A stretch of DNA of 64,000 nt from Streptomyces sp. NBC_01351 (GCF_036237315.1 NZ_CP108356.1:4274501-4338500); one strand, 5' to 3'. Shown: positions 52,240 through 61,345, counted from the first letter of the stretch. Numbers and translations: made by a program. Notes: a model not told the origin generated them from the sequence alone.

Positions 52240-54117
52240 ATGAACGATGCAGCCCCGGCGCACACCCCCGCGCCCGCGCCCCGCCGTGCCCGCCTCCGCG
52301 CCCCCGAGCTGATCGGCAAGGGGGGCTGGCTGAACACCGGTGGGAAGGAACTCACCCTCGCCGAGCTGCGAGGCAAGTGCGTGATTCTCGATTTTTGGAC
52401 GTTCTGCTGCATCAACTGCCTGCACGTCCTCGACGAGCTCCGCGAGCTGGAGGAGAAGCACCGCGACACCCTCGTGATCATCGGGGTGCACTCGCCGAAG
52501 TTCGTGCACGAGGCCGAGCACGCCGCCGTCGTCGATGCCGTCGAGCGGTACGAGGTGCACCACCCCGTGCTCGACGATCCCGAGCTCGCCACCTGGAAGC
52601 AGTACGCCGTCCGCGCCTGGCCCACGCTCGTCGTGATCGACCCCGAGGGGTACATCGTCGCCCAGCACGCCGGTGAGGGGCACGCGCACGCCATCGCGCG
52701 GCTGGTGGAGGAGCTGGAGGCCGAGCACGAGGCCAAGGGGACGCTGCGGCGCGGGGACGGGCCGTACGTGGCGCCCGAGCCGGTAGCGAGCGACCTGCGG
52801 TTCCCCGGGAAGGCGTTGCTGCTGCCGAGCGGGAACTTCCTGGTCTCGGACTCGACGCGGCACCAGCTCGTCGAGCTGGCCGCCGACGGGGAGAGCGTCG
52901 TACGGCGCATCGGCAGCGGGTCGCGCGGGTTCACCGCGGACAGCTTCAGCGAGCCGCAGGGGCTCGCGCTGCTGCCTGGGGGCACCTCCCGGACGGAGTC
53001 TGGGGGAGGGCGGGTCGTGGTCGCGGACACCGTCAACCACGCGCTGCGCGTCCTCGACCTGGAGAGCGGGGCCGTCGAGACCGTCGCCGGGACCGGGCGG
53101 CAGTGGTGGCAGGGCTCGCCGACCTCCGGGCCGGCCCTCGAAGTCGACCTGTCCTCGCCCTGGGACGTGGCCTGGTGGCAGGGCAAGGTGTGGATCGCCA
53201 TGGCGGGCGTGCACCAGCTGTGGACCTGGGACCCGGCGGAAGGGACCGTCGAGGTCGCGGCCGGCACCACCAACGAGGGGCTGCACGACGGGCCCGTCGC
53301 CGAGGCCTGGTTCGCCCAGCCGTCCGGGCTCGCCGCCGCCGGGGACCGGCTGTGGATCGCCGACTCCGAGACCAGTGCCCTGCGGTACGTCGAGGCCACC
53401 GACGCCGGCTACGTCATCAAGTCGGCCGTCGGCACCGGTCTGTTCGACTTCGGGCACCGCGACGGGGACGCCGGCCAGGCCCTGCTCCAGCACCCGCTCG
53501 GGGTGACCGCCCTGCCCGACGGCTCGGTCGCGGTGTGCGACACCTACAACCACGCGCTGCGGCGGTTCGACCCGGCGACCGGGCAGGTGTCCACCCTCGC
53601 CACCGATCTGCGCGAGGCCGCCGACGCCGTGCTGGTCGGCGAGGACATCGTCGTCGTGGAGTCCGCCCGGCACCGGCTGACCCGGCTGCGGCTCCCCGAG
53701 GAGGCCGTACGGGTGGACGCGGTCGCCCACCGCACGCAGCGGGCCGCCACCGAGGTGGCCCCCGGCACGCTCCGGCTCGACGTGGTCTTCCAGGCCCCGA
53801 GCGGCCAGAAGCTGGACACCCGCTACGGGCCCTCGACACGGCTGCTGGTCTCCTCGACCCCGCCGGAACTGCTCGCGGGCGGCGAGGGCGCCGGGACCGA
53901 TCTGTTCCGGGAGCTCGCGCTGAACCCGGCCGTCACCGAGGGCGTGCTGCACGTCTCCGCGATGGCCGCGTCCTGCGACGACGACCCTGAGAACGAGTAC
54001 CCGGCCTGCCACGTCCACCAGCAGGACTGGGGCGTGCCCGTCCGCGTCACCGCGGACGGGGCCGGCCGGCTGCCGCTCGTCCTCGCCGGGATGGATGAGG
54101 ACGCGCAGCCGGGTTAG
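52240..54117 (+). CDS. Thioredoxin-NHL-repeat protein (NHLRC2-like)
   Basis: A 625-residue protein with the architecture of human NHLRC2. A thioredoxin-like domain (about residues 20-160) carries the redox motif CCINC in FWTFCCINCLHVLDELRELEEKH. A six-bladed NHL propeller (about 180-480) follows, with blades such as FLVSDSTRHQLVEL, VVVADTVNHALRVLDLESG, LWIADSETSALRYVE and VAVCDTYNHALRRFDPATG. A C-terminal ~130-residue beta domain includes ASCDDDPENEYPACHVHQQDWG. No signal peptide, so cytoplasmic. Partner and substrate unknown. Confidence 0.9.
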   Translation: MNDAAPAHTPAPAPRRARLRAPELIGKGGWLNTGGKELTLAELRGKCVILDFWTFCCINCLHVLDELRELEEKHRDTLVIIGVHSPKFVHEAEHAAVVDAVERYEVHHPVLDDPELATWKQYAVRAWPTLVVIDPEGYIVAQHAGEGHAHAIARLVEELEAEHEAKGTLRRGDGPYVAPEPVASDLRFPGKALLLPSGNFLVSDSTRHQLVELAADGESVVRRIGSGSRGFTADSFSEPQGLALLPGGTSRTESGGGRVVVADTVNHALRVLDLESGAVETVAGTGRQWWQGSPTSGPALEVDLSSPWDVAWWQGKVWIAMAGVHQLWTWDPAEGTVEVAAGTTNEGLHDGPVAEAWFAQPSGLAAAGDRLWIADSETSALRYVEATDAGYVIKSAVGTGLFDFGHRDGDAGQALLQHPLGVTALPDGSVAVCDTYNHALRRFDPATGQVSTLATDLREAADAVLVGEDIVVVESARHRLTRLRLPEEAVRVDAVAHRTQRAATEVAPGTLRLDVVFQAPSGQKLDTRYGPSTRLLVSSTPPELLAGGEGAGTDLFRELALNPAVTEGVLHVSAMAASCDDDPENEYPACHVHQQDWGVPVRVTADGAGRLPLVLAGMDEDAQPG

Positions 54118-54722
54118 GACCGCGGCCGCGCCCGATGGGCCCGCCAGGAGGCCAGGGCGTCGGTGCGGCTGCCCGCCGGGTGGGTGGTGTGCCAGTCCCG
54201 CAGGAAGCGGTTCAGTTCGAACTGGGTGCCGATCTCCTGCGGGCGGGCCGCCTCCGCCCGGGTTTCCCGCCAGTGCCGGGCCGCGTCCGCCAGGGTGCGG
54301 CCCGCGTTCTCGGCGATGTACGTCCGCATGAACGCGTCGAAGTGGAACGACGGTCCCAGTTCCTCGCGGAACCACGCGCGGAGCACCTGGCTGCACCGCT
54401 GCCCCTCGGGGATCACCGTGTCGCCGTGGACCGGCGCCGCCAGTTGCCCGCCGCCGCCCGTGCGCCGGCGGGCGGCCGGGGCGGGCGGCGGCAGCGGCCG
54501 GCCGTCGAGCGCGTCGGCGAGACGGCCGGTGAGCGCCGCCTTGCCGCCGCCGGCCGGTACTCCCATGGAGCGGGCCAGCCCGGTCAGCTCCGCAAGGGTC
54601 CAGTACCAGCGGAGCAGTTCGGCGCCGGTGAGGTCCGCGGTGAGGGCGGGACGCGGACGCGCGGGGTCACCGGATGCGAGGTCGCCGGACGCGGGGTCGA
54701 CGGACGCGGGGCGGCCCGGCAT
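54114..54722 (-). CDS. SAP-domain/DUF6434 protein
   Basis: A 202-residue protein. Residues ~30-75 (TGAELLRWYWTLAELTGLARSMGVPAGGGKAALTGRLADAL) form a SAP-like DNA-binding helix pair. The rest is DUF6434 (VIPEGQRCSQVLRAWFREELGPSFHFDAFMRTYI, FELNRFLRDWHTTHPAGSRTDALASWR). It may bind DNA or RNA. It starts 2 bases after the M18 peptidase stop, with GGAGGG inside the peptidase end as ribosome site, so the two are co-translated. It overlaps the convergent NHL gene end by 4 bases. Confidence 0.87.
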   Translation of the reverse strand: MPGRPASVDPASGDLASGDPARPRPALTADLTGAELLRWYWTLAELTGLARSMGVPAGGGKAALTGRLADALDGRPLPPPAPAARRRTGGGGQLAAPVHGDTVIPEGQRCSQVLRAWFREELGPSFHFDAFMRTYIAENAGRTLADAARHWRETRAEAARPQEIGTQFELNRFLRDWHTTHPAGSRTDALASWRAHRARPRS

Positions 54723-54724
54723 GA

Positions 54725-56017
54725 CTAGCCCTCCAGGAACGCCACCAGGGCGTTGGCGAGGAGGTACGGGTCGTCCGCGCCGCACAGTTCGCGGGCGCTG
54801 TGCATCGAGAGGATCGCGACGCCGATGTCCACGGTCTGGATGCCGTGCCGGGCGGCCGTGATCGGGCCGATCGTCGTGCCGCACGGCATCGAGTTGTTGG
54901 AGACGAACGTCTGCCACGGCACGCCGGCCCGCTCGCAGGCGCTCGCGAACACCGCGCGCCCGCTGCCGTCCGTCGCGTACCGCTGGTTGACGTTCACCTT
55001 CAGGATCGGCCCGCCGTTGGCGCGCGGGTGGTGCGAGGGGTCGTGCCGCTCCGAGTAGTTGGGGTGCACCGCGTGGCCGGTGTCCGAGGACAGACAGATG
55101 GTGCCGGCGAAGGCGCGGGCGCGGTCCTCGTACGTCCCTCCGCGCGAGAAGACTGAACGTTCCAGCACGTTGCCGAGGAGCGGCCCGTCCGCGCCCGTGT
55201 CGGACTGCGAGCCGTTCTCCTCGTGGTCGAAGGCGGCCAGCACCGGGATGTGGTCCAGCTTGCCCGCGGCGGAGACCGCCGCCAGCGCCGCGACGCCCGC
55301 GTGCACCGACAGCAGGTTGTCCATGCGCGGGCCGGCCAGCAGCTCGCGGTCGCGGCCCAGGTAGGCGGGCGGCTCGATCGAGTGGACCATCAGGTCCCAG
55401 CCGGCCACCGAGCCCTGCGGCAGGCCCTCTTCCTCTTCCAGGAAGGCGATCAGGTCGCCCTCCTGGACCTCGCCGAGGCCCCAGATCGGCTGCATGTGGC
55501 GCTGCTTGTCGAGCTTGAGCCCGTCGCTGTTCACCGACCGGTCCAGGTGCACGGCGAGTTGGGGCACGCGCAGCAGCGCGCGGTCCACGTTGACCAGGCG
55601 CTCGGAACCGTCGCGCAGGGTCAGCCGCCCGGCCAGGCCGAGGTCGCGGTCGAGCCAGGTGTTGAGGAGGGTGCCGCCGTAGATCTCGACGGCGATCTGC
55701 CGCCAGCCCTGGGAGCCCGTGTCCGGCAGCGGCTTGACCCGCAGGTTGGGGGAGTCGGTGTGCGCGCCGATGATCCGGAACGGGGTGTGCGCGGCCGCGC
55801 CCTCCGGGACGTACCAGGCGATGAGCGCGCCGCCGCGGAGCACGAACTTGCCCCCGGTGCCCGCGTCCCAGGCGTCCGTTTCCGACAACTGCCTGAAGCC
55901 TGCCTTCTCCAGCCGCTCGGCCGCGTTGGCCACGGCGTGGTACGGCGACGGACTGGCCGTCAGGAAGGTCATCAGGTCGTCGGTGTGGCCGCGGTCGAAG
56001 CGGGCGGGAGAGCTCAT
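54725..56017 (-). CDS. M18-family aminopeptidase
   Basis: A 430-residue zinc aminopeptidase of the aspartyl-aminopeptidase family. Metal and catalytic motifs are GAHTDSPNLRVKP, PRMDNLLSVHAG, FDHEENGSQSDTGADGPLL and SSDTGHAVHPNYSERHDP, and the C-terminal GVAILSMHSARELCGADDPYLL completes the site. It releases N-terminal acidic or other residues from peptides in the cytoplasm, probably as a dodecamer. The ATG at 56017 with AAGGTG is chosen over one at 56050. Confidence 0.93.
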   Translation of the reverse strand: MSSPARFDRGHTDDLMTFLTASPSPYHAVANAAERLEKAGFRQLSETDAWDAGTGGKFVLRGGALIAWYVPEGAAAHTPFRIIGAHTDSPNLRVKPLPDTGSQGWRQIAVEIYGGTLLNTWLDRDLGLAGRLTLRDGSERLVNVDRALLRVPQLAVHLDRSVNSDGLKLDKQRHMQPIWGLGEVQEGDLIAFLEEEEGLPQGSVAGWDLMVHSIEPPAYLGRDRELLAGPRMDNLLSVHAGVAALAAVSAAGKLDHIPVLAAFDHEENGSQSDTGADGPLLGNVLERSVFSRGGTYEDRARAFAGTICLSSDTGHAVHPNYSERHDPSHHPRANGGPILKVNVNQRYATDGSGRAVFASACERAGVPWQTFVSNNSMPCGTTIGPITAARHGIQTVDIGVAILSMHSARELCGADDPYLLANALVAFLEG

Positions 56018-56117
56018 GTGGTTCACCTTAACGACGGTCGTGTACGCCATGGCCGGACTGCGGCGGATGGCCGGGAGGCCGGGTCCGCGGGCGGGTGATC
56101 TGCGGGCTCGGGACCTC

Positions 56118-56852
56118 TCAGCCCGGCGGGCGCTCGAAGCGGCGCTGCAGCTGTCTGCGCTCGCCCCGGCGGATGCGCGGGAGCATCTCCGGGGTCTGCG
56201 CGGAGCGCTGCGCGCGTCTCTTGCGTCCGGCGCAGAAGATACAGGCCTCGCCGGGGGGAGCGTCGGGGTCGATGGGTGCTCCGGGGTGTTCGGAGCAGCC
56301 CGAGGCGTTGCGGGGGCGGGACAGCTCGCGGGCGACCATGAAGGCGCGGTGCAGGTCGTCCGCGATGCGCACGAACGCGTCGGGGGGCGAGGACAGGCCC
56401 AGGTGGAAGCGCTGGTCCTCGACGGTGCGCAGGTACGAGCGCAGCAGATCGAGGGTGTACGGGCCCTCGGGCACGGGGTAGCCGAGGCGGCGCTGCTCGC
56501 CGGCCGCCGCGGCGGCCGGGCGGGCGCCCTGCAGGCGCTGCCCGAGGCGGCGCCGGTCGTTGCAGATGAGGCAGCGGCCCCAGCCCTCGGGGGCCTCGGG
56601 GTCCAGGGCGCCGTTGGGGTGCTCGGGGCAGCCGGTGTAGCTGCGGGCGGGGGCCAGGCCGGCGGCGGTCTGGAAGGCCACGTAGAGGGCGTCGGCGATG
56701 CCGTCGTACTCGGCGGGGTGGGCGCCGTCGTAGAGCTCGCGCAGGTGGTCGCCGAGGCTGCCCAGGCTCGCCTGCAGCTCCTTGAGGGCGTACGGCCGCC
56801 CGGTGGGGACGGAGTACCCCCTGCTGCTGCCGTGCTGATCCTGTGGACTCAT
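56118..56852 (-). CDS. Protein with two putative zinc-binding motifs, 244 aa
   Basis: An unrecognised protein with an internal duplication. Each half has a helical part (ALKELQASLGSLGDHLRELYDG; LDLLRSYLRTVEDQRFHLG) then ADALYVAFQTAAGLA or ADDLHRAFMVARELS, and ends with a cysteine cluster: CPEHPNGALDPEAPEG with GRCLICNDRRR, and CSEHPGAPIDPDAPPG with EACIFCAGRKRR. Cys-x2-His and Cys-x2-Cys pairs suggest a small zinc ribbon in each half. The basic tail is RRGERRQLQRRFERPPG. Nucleic-acid binding is a guess. Confidence 0.72.
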   Translation of the reverse strand: MSPQDQHGSSRGYSVPTGRPYALKELQASLGSLGDHLRELYDGAHPAEYDGIADALYVAFQTAAGLAPARSYTGCPEHPNGALDPEAPEGWGRCLICNDRRRLGQRLQGARPAAAAAGEQRRLGYPVPEGPYTLDLLRSYLRTVEDQRFHLGLSSPPDAFVRIADDLHRAFMVARELSRPRNASGCSEHPGAPIDPDAPPGEACIFCAGRKRRAQRSAQTPEMLPRIRRGERRQLQRRFERPPG

Positions 56853-56928
56853 GCGTACGAGCGTCCCATGAACGACCGACATCGGGTAAAGCCGCAGTAC
56901 AGGGCTGTGGACGAGGCTCCGGACGCGG

Positions 56929-56964
56929 CGACGGCCGGGCCTCCGTGCGGAGGCCCGGCCGTCG
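56929..56964 (-). terminator. Terminator of the acyl-CoA dehydrogenase gene
   Basis: Perfect 16-base arms CGACGGCCGGGCCTCC (56929-56944) and its complement (56949-56964) with loop GTGC, 46 bases beyond the stop codon on the minus strand. Confidence 0.85.
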
Positions 56965-57009
56965 GGCGTGCGTAGACCGCGTACTGCGGGATCGGCGAGG
57001 CGGCGCAGC

Positions 57010-58836
57010 CTAGAAGGCGGCCTCGTCGAGGTCCATCAGCGTGTTGTCGACGGCCTCGGCCAGCGCGCGCTGGACGGAGACGCCGGGCAGGACCTGGGCC
57101 GCGAAGAACTTCGCGGCGGCGATCTTGCCGGTGTAGAACGGCACGTCCTTGGCGGCGGCGCCGGCCAGCTTCTCGGCGGCCACGGCCGCGCCCTTGAGGA
57201 GCAGGTAACCGACGACGACGTCACCGGACGCCATCAGCAGGCGGGTGGTGTTCTGGCCGACCTTGTAGATGTTCTTGACGTCCTCGCCGGTGGCGGTGAG
57301 GTCGACGATCATCTGGCCGACGATGGCCTCCAGGTCCACGGCGGCCTTGGCGAGCGCGTCGCGGGCCGGGGCCAGCTCCTCGCCGCCGACGCCCTCGGCC
57401 AGGAACTTCTTGATCGTCTCGGAGAGGACGTTCAGGGCGGCGCCCTGGTCGCGGACGATCTTCCGGAAGAAGAAGTCCTGGCCCTGGATCGCGGTGGTGC
57501 CCTCGTAGAGGGTGTCGATCTTGGCGTCGCGGATGTACTGCTCGATCGGGTACTCCTGCAGGTAGCCGGAGCCACCGAAGGTCTGCAGGGACTGGGCGAG
57601 CTGCTCGTAGGACTTCTCCGAGCCGTAGCCCTTCACGATCGGCAGGAGCAGGTCGTTGAGGCCGATCAGGGCGGAGGCGTCCTCGCCGGCGGCCTGCTTG
57701 ACCTGGATGTCGTCCTGGACGGAGGCGGTGTACAGCACGAGGGCGCGCATGCCCTCGGCGTACGCCTTCTGCGTCATGAGCGAGCGGCGCACGTCGGGGT
57801 GGTGCGTGATGGTGACCTTGGGCGCGGTCTTGTCCATGAAGTTGGCCAGGTCCGGGCCCTGCACGCGCTCCTTGGCGTACTCCAGCGCGTTCAGGTAGCC
57901 CGTCGAGAGCGTCGCGATGGCCTTCGTGCCGACCATCATGCGGGCGAACTCGATGATCATGAACATCTGGCGGATGCCGTCGTGCTTGTCACCGATCAGC
58001 CAGCCCTTGGCGGGGTGCTGGTCGCCGAAGGTCATCTCGCACGTGTTGGAGGCCTTGAGGCCCATCTTGTGCTCGACGTTCGTCGCGTAGACGCCGTTGC
58101 GCTCGCCCAGCTCGCCGGTCTCCCAGTCGAAGTGGAACTTGGGCACGAGGAAGAGCGAGAGCCCCTTCGTCCCGGGGCCGTGGCCCTCGGGGCGCGCGAG
58201 GACGTAGTGGAGGATGTTCTCCTCCATGTCGTGCTCGCCGGACGTGATGAAGCGCTTCACGCCCTCGATGTGCCAGGAGCCGTCCTCCTGCAGGACCGCC
58301 TTGGTGCGGCCGGCGCCGACGTCCGAGCCGGCGTCCGGCTCGGTGAGGACCATGGTGGAGCCCCAGCGCTTCTCGACGGCGATCTGCGCGATCTTCTTCT
58401 GCGCCTCGTTGCCCTCGTCGTGGAGGACGCCGGCGAACGCCGGGCCGGAGGAGTACATCCAGATGGCCGGGTTCGAGCCGAGCAGGAGCTCCGCGTAGGC
58501 CCAGACGAGGGAGCGCGGGGAGACGGTGCCGCCGATCTCCTCGGGGATGCCCATGCGCCAGTACTCGGAGTCCATGAAGGCCTTGTAGCTCTTCTTGAAG
58601 GACGCCGGGACGGGCGCGGTGTTGGTCTCCGGGTCGAAGACGGGCGGGTTGCGGTCGGCGTCCGCGAAGGACTCGGCCAGCTCGTTCTCGGCGAGACGGG
58701 CTATCTCGGACAGGACGTCCTTGGCGGTCTCGGAGTCCATCTCCTCGAACGGACCGGTGCCGTACAGCTTGTCGCGGCCGAGCACCTCGAAGAGGTTGAA
58801 CTCGATGTCGCGGAGATTCGACTTGTAGTGCCCCAT
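57010..58836 (-). CDS. Acyl-CoA dehydrogenase (large, FadE5-like)
   Basis: A 608-residue FAD enzyme of beta-oxidation. FAD/substrate motifs are [20 protein letters not shown] and [16 protein letters not shown]. The helical domain carries [39 protein letters not shown], with the catalytic base Glu in YEGT. The extra C-terminal helical domain (~470-608) makes it longer than classical 380-residue enzymes and matches the FadE5-type acyl-CoA dehydrogenase C-domain. ATG at 58836 follows GGAG. Twin TACC-N4-GGTA sites upstream suggest TetR control. Confidence 0.92.
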   Translation of the reverse strand: MGHYKSNLRDIEFNLFEVLGRDKLYGTGPFEEMDSETAKDVLSEIARLAENELAESFADADRNPPVFDPETNTAPVPASFKKSYKAFMDSEYWRMGIPEEIGGTVSPRSLVWAYAELLLGSNPAIWMYSSGPAFAGVLHDEGNEAQKKIAQIAVEKRWGSTMVLTEPDAGSDVGAGRTKAVLQEDGSWHIEGVKRFITSGEHDMEENILHYVLARPEGHGPGTKGLSLFLVPKFHFDWETGELGERNGVYATNVEHKMGLKASNTCEMTFGDQHPAKGWLIGDKHDGIRQMFMIIEFARMMVGTKAIATLSTGYLNALEYAKERVQGPDLANFMDKTAPKVTITHHPDVRRSLMTQKAYAEGMRALVLYTASVQDDIQVKQAAGEDASALIGLNDLLLPIVKGYGSEKSYEQLAQSLQTFGGSGYLQEYPIEQYIRDAKIDTLYEGTTAIQGQDFFFRKIVRDQGAALNVLSETIKKFLAEGVGGEELAPARDALAKAAVDLEAIVGQMIVDLTATGEDVKNIYKVGQNTTRLLMASGDVVVGYLLLKGAAVAAEKLAGAAAKDVPFYTGKIAAAKFFAAQVLPGVSVQRALAEAVDNTLMDLDEAAF

Positions 58837-58880
58837 GGCGACGGCTCCGTTAAGGCTCGGGGAGACAGGTTCCTCGTACA

Positions 58881-58916
58881 TACCAATCGGTAACGTAATG
58901 ATGCTACCCGCCGGTA
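58881..58916. promoter_or_regulatory. Twin operators upstream of acyl-CoA dehydrogenase
   Basis: TACCAATCGGTA (58881-58892) and TACCCGCCGGTA (58905-58916) are two TACC-N4-GGTA palindromes exactly 24 bases apart, upstream of the start, in the likely promoter. A TetR-type fatty-acid regulator is the most likely ligand (inference). Confidence 0.6.
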
Positions 58917-58960
58917 ATAAGGCGCAACCCCTACCGCCCGGACTGTGACGACTCTCTCGG

Positions 58961-59005
58961 CGACCGTAGTGCGCCCTCCGGCGCCGCGGCCGCGCACTAC
59001 GGTCG
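58961..59005. promoter_or_regulatory. 14-base perfect inverted repeat in divergent region
   Basis: Arms CGACCGTAGTGCGC (58961-58974) and GCGCACTACGGTCG (58992-59005) around a 17-base GC-rich loop. It lies between the acyl-CoA dehydrogenase promoter and the next small gene. It may be an operator or an RNA hairpin; no poly-T follows. Confidence 0.6.
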
Positions 59006-59057
59006 GGGGCGCAGGCACGCCCCCCGTGCCCTTTCCCCTTCCCGAGGAGCCCCTCGC

Positions 59058-59201
59058 ATGCGGACCTACCTGAAAGCCGGCGCCGCGGTCACCGCCGTCC
59101 TTGCGGCCCTCGTCCTCTGGTTCGTCCTGGACAACCCGTTGGTCACCGAACCCGAGCCGGACCACAAGCTTCCCCGCCCCACCGCCGGCGCCCCGCAATA
59201 G
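59058..59201 (+). CDS. Small single-TM protein, 47 aa
   Basis: ATG after CGAGGAG opens a 47-residue protein: [27 protein letters not shown] is a signal-anchor helix, followed by a short extracytoplasmic tail rich in Pro and charged residues ([14 protein letters not shown]). Function unknown. Confidence 0.65.
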   Translation: MRTYLKAGAAVTAVLAALVLWFVLDNPLVTEPEPDHKLPRPTAGAPQ

Positions 59202-59312
59202 CCCGTCCCCCGGGTCCCCGAAACCGCCCGGGCACCCGGCGCCGCCGCCCTCGACTCCCGCTGACCGGAACTCGACGTCCCGGCGGTCGCCCGTCTCGGT
59301 AGGCTTCGGCCC

Positions 59313-59771
59313 ATGTACGGCTACGACCAGAACGTGAGCGCGGGGCAGCAGCAGTACGCGCAGCCCCAGCAGGGCTACGCGCAGCAGCAGCCGCCGCTGT
59401 ACCCCGAGCCCTCGCCGCCGTCGCTCGCGGACGCGGTACGGGCCTTCACCACCGGATCCCTGTCCGCGGAGGACTTCCAGCAGGTCTTCGCCTCCTCGAA
59501 GGTCTACTGCCCGCGCGGCGAGACCCCCGGGTTCCTGGCGCTGCACAACACGCAGCAGCCGGTCATCCCCATGTTCACCACGCTCAAGGAACTGCGCCGG
59601 TACGCCGGCAAGGAGTCCAAGTACTTCGTGATCACGGGCGCCGAGGTGATCGACCTGCTCCCGACCGGGTACGGCTTCGTCCTCGACATGGAGGGCGACC
59701 ACCGGATGGTCTTCGACGCGAAGGCGGTCGAGCAGATGGTCGACTTCGCGATGCGTCGCATGTATGGCTAG
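59313..59771 (+). CDS. SseB-like protein with Gln/Tyr-rich N-terminus
   Basis: A 152-residue protein. The first ~30 residues are Gln/Tyr/Pro-rich (QQQYAQPQQGYAQQQPP) and disordered. The rest is an SseB-type domain: LADAVRAFTTGSLSAEDFQQVFASSKVYCPRG, PVIPMFTTLKELRRYAGKESKYFVITGAEVIDLLPTGYGFVLD. SseB-domain proteins are common in streptomycetes, often in type VII secretion or signalling contexts; function unclear. The triple 25-base repeat begins at its stop codon. Confidence 0.85.
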   Translation: MYGYDQNVSAGQQQYAQPQQGYAQQQPPLYPEPSPPSLADAVRAFTTGSLSAEDFQQVFASSKVYCPRGETPGFLALHNTQQPVIPMFTTLKELRRYAGKESKYFVITGAEVIDLLPTGYGFVLDMEGDHRMVFDAKAVEQMVDFAMRRMYG

Positions 59772-59844
59772 ACGCCATTGCTGCGCAGGTGGCCAGACGC
59801 CAATGCTGCGCAGGTGGCCAGACGCCATTGCTGCGTAGGTGGCT
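59771..59844. repeat. Triple 25-base tandem repeat before the ArsR-type gene
   Basis: Three units beginning GACGCCATTGCTGCGCAGGT (59771-59795, 59796-59820, 59821-59844; single-base differences in units 2 and 3). Each contains TGCGCA and TGGCCA palindromes. The array ends 24 bases before the regulator start, the position expected for repeated operator sites. It is not CRISPR-like: there are no spacers. Confidence 0.85.
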
Positions 59845-59868
59845 GGCTGACGCCTGACGGGGGGCGCG

Positions 59869-60840
59869 TTGCTGAGGGTGCACTTCACCACCGAGGACCT
59901 GCTCAACGTCACCTTCGCGAGCGAGCCGCTGCCACTGGTGGAGCTGGCCATGGCGCTGGTCGCCTGCCAGCGCACCGACGAGCAGGCGGTTTTCGGCCGC
60001 TGGCGGGGCCGGACGGCCCGGGAGCTGCCGGGTTCCCGGGTGCGGCCGCTGCTGGACCTGCTGCGGCCCGACGGCGACAACCCGCAGTTCGTCGAGCCGT
60101 ACGAGCGCACGCTGGAGGAGGGCCTGTCCGCCGTACGGGGGGCGGGCCCGCGGCTCACCGCCGAGGAGCTGGGCCGCACCGCGGCCCGGGCCCCCGGCTC
60201 CGCGTCCTGGCTGCGCGCGCTGTGGGGCCAGGACCGCGAGGCGTGGGACCAGCTCGACGGCGCGATACGGGCCGCGTACGAGGTGCTCGTCGCCCCGCAC
60301 TGGCCGCGCATCCGGCAGTCCTTCCAGGCGGACGTGGCCTGGCGCGCCCGGCTGCTGGCCGCCCACGGCATCAAGGCGTGCCTGGCCAGTACGCATCCGC
60401 GGGCCGGCTGGACGGGGAGCGCCTTCGAGGTCGGCGTGCGACCCGACTACGAGGTCCGGCTCGCGGGGCGCGGGCTGGTGCTGATGCCCTCGCCGTTCTG
60501 GACGGGGCGCCCGCTGCTCGCGGAGGGCCCGGAGGGCCCGTCGGGGGCGTACCTGCTGATGTACCCGGCCCTGACCCCGCTCCCGCTGATCGGCGCGGGC
60601 CCGGCGGAGGGCGCGCTGGACGCGCTGCTGGGCCGCACCAGGGCGGCGGTGCTCCAGCTGCTGGTCCAGCAGCGCACCACCTCGGAGCTGGCCCGGGACC
60701 TCGACATCAGCCTCCCCTCGGTCTCGGAGCACACCCGCACCCTGCGCGCGGCCGGCCTGATCACCACCCGGCGGGACGGCAAGGCGGTCCTCCACTCGGC
60801 GACGGGCCTGGGCGTGGACCTGCTGCACAGCGGCGGCTGA
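59869..60840 (+). CDS. ArsR-type winged-helix regulator (DUF5937 type)
   Basis: A 323-residue protein. The N-terminal ~240 residues (LRVHFTTEDLLNVTFASEPLPLVELAMAL) match the DUF5937 sensor-like region of actinobacterial ArsR-type regulators. The C-terminal winged HTH is RAAVLQLLVQQRTTSELARDLDISLPSVSEHTRTLRAAGLITTRRDGKAVLHS. No metal-binding cysteine cluster is visible, so the ligand is probably organic. TTG at 59869 after GGGGGG; a GTG at 59878 would be an alternative. Confidence 0.88.
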   Translation: MLRVHFTTEDLLNVTFASEPLPLVELAMALVACQRTDEQAVFGRWRGRTARELPGSRVRPLLDLLRPDGDNPQFVEPYERTLEEGLSAVRGAGPRLTAEELGRTAARAPGSASWLRALWGQDREAWDQLDGAIRAAYEVLVAPHWPRIRQSFQADVAWRARLLAAHGIKACLASTHPRAGWTGSAFEVGVRPDYEVRLAGRGLVLMPSPFWTGRPLLAEGPEGPSGAYLLMYPALTPLPLIGAGPAEGALDALLGRTRAAVLQLLVQQRTTSELARDLDISLPSVSEHTRTLRAAGLITTRRDGKAVLHSATGLGVDLLHSGG

Positions 60841-60935
60841 ACGTTTCGGCGAGACCCGAAACCATCGCGGCCGTGGCGGAGGCTCCCGAGTATCGGTGGT
60901 GCGGGGAACCCGCTCGACGACCAGGGGAGATTGCG

Positions 60936-61319
60936 ATGTCACGTACGTCGTTACGCACGAAGCTCGCGGCAGTGGCGGCCACGGGGGTGATGGCGCTGGG
61001 CACGGGGGTCCTGGCGGCATCGCCCGCGCAGGCGGCGGCGAGGGGGGCCGCGCAGGCGGCCGCCGACTGCCCGTACGAGTACTTCTGTGCCTACGAGGGG
61101 CCCGGCTACACCGGCCGCTCCATCAAGGTGTGGCAGTGCAATGACGTGCGATGGGTCCCGTGGACCACGACGAACGGGTCGTGGATCAACAACCAGACCG
61201 CGGGGACGCGCGCGCGGTTCCAGTGGTCCAACGGGACGAGCTCCTACACGCCGGGCGCCTATTCCGTCGCGTACAGCGGGGTCAACTGGGGCCCGATCCA
61301 CTACATCGACCCCTGCTAG
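60936..61319 (+). CDS. Secreted peptidase inhibitor family I36 protein
   Basis: A 127-residue exported protein. The signal peptide is MSRTSLRTKLAAVAATGVMA, cleaved near PAQAAA. The mature part CPYEYFCAYEGPGYTGRSI, with later KVWQCNDV and the final HYIDPC, is the beta/gamma-crystallin-like I36 domain seen in Streptomyces metalloprotease inhibitors (SMPI type). It probably inhibits secreted metalloproteases. GGGGAGA upstream of the ATG. It follows the ArsR-type gene and may be under its control (inference). Confidence 0.87.
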   Translation: MSRTSLRTKLAAVAATGVMALGTGVLAASPAQAAARGAAQAAADCPYEYFCAYEGPGYTGRSIKVWQCNDVRWVPWTTTNGSWINNQTAGTRARFQWSNGTSSYTPGAYSVAYSGVNWGPIHYIDPC

Positions 61320-61345
61320 TCGCACCACCCACGGCCGCTGCTCCT

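Noticed and set aside
59771..59844. Possible CRISPR-like array
   Set aside because: The 25-base units are directly adjacent with no spacers, and no cas genes are present.
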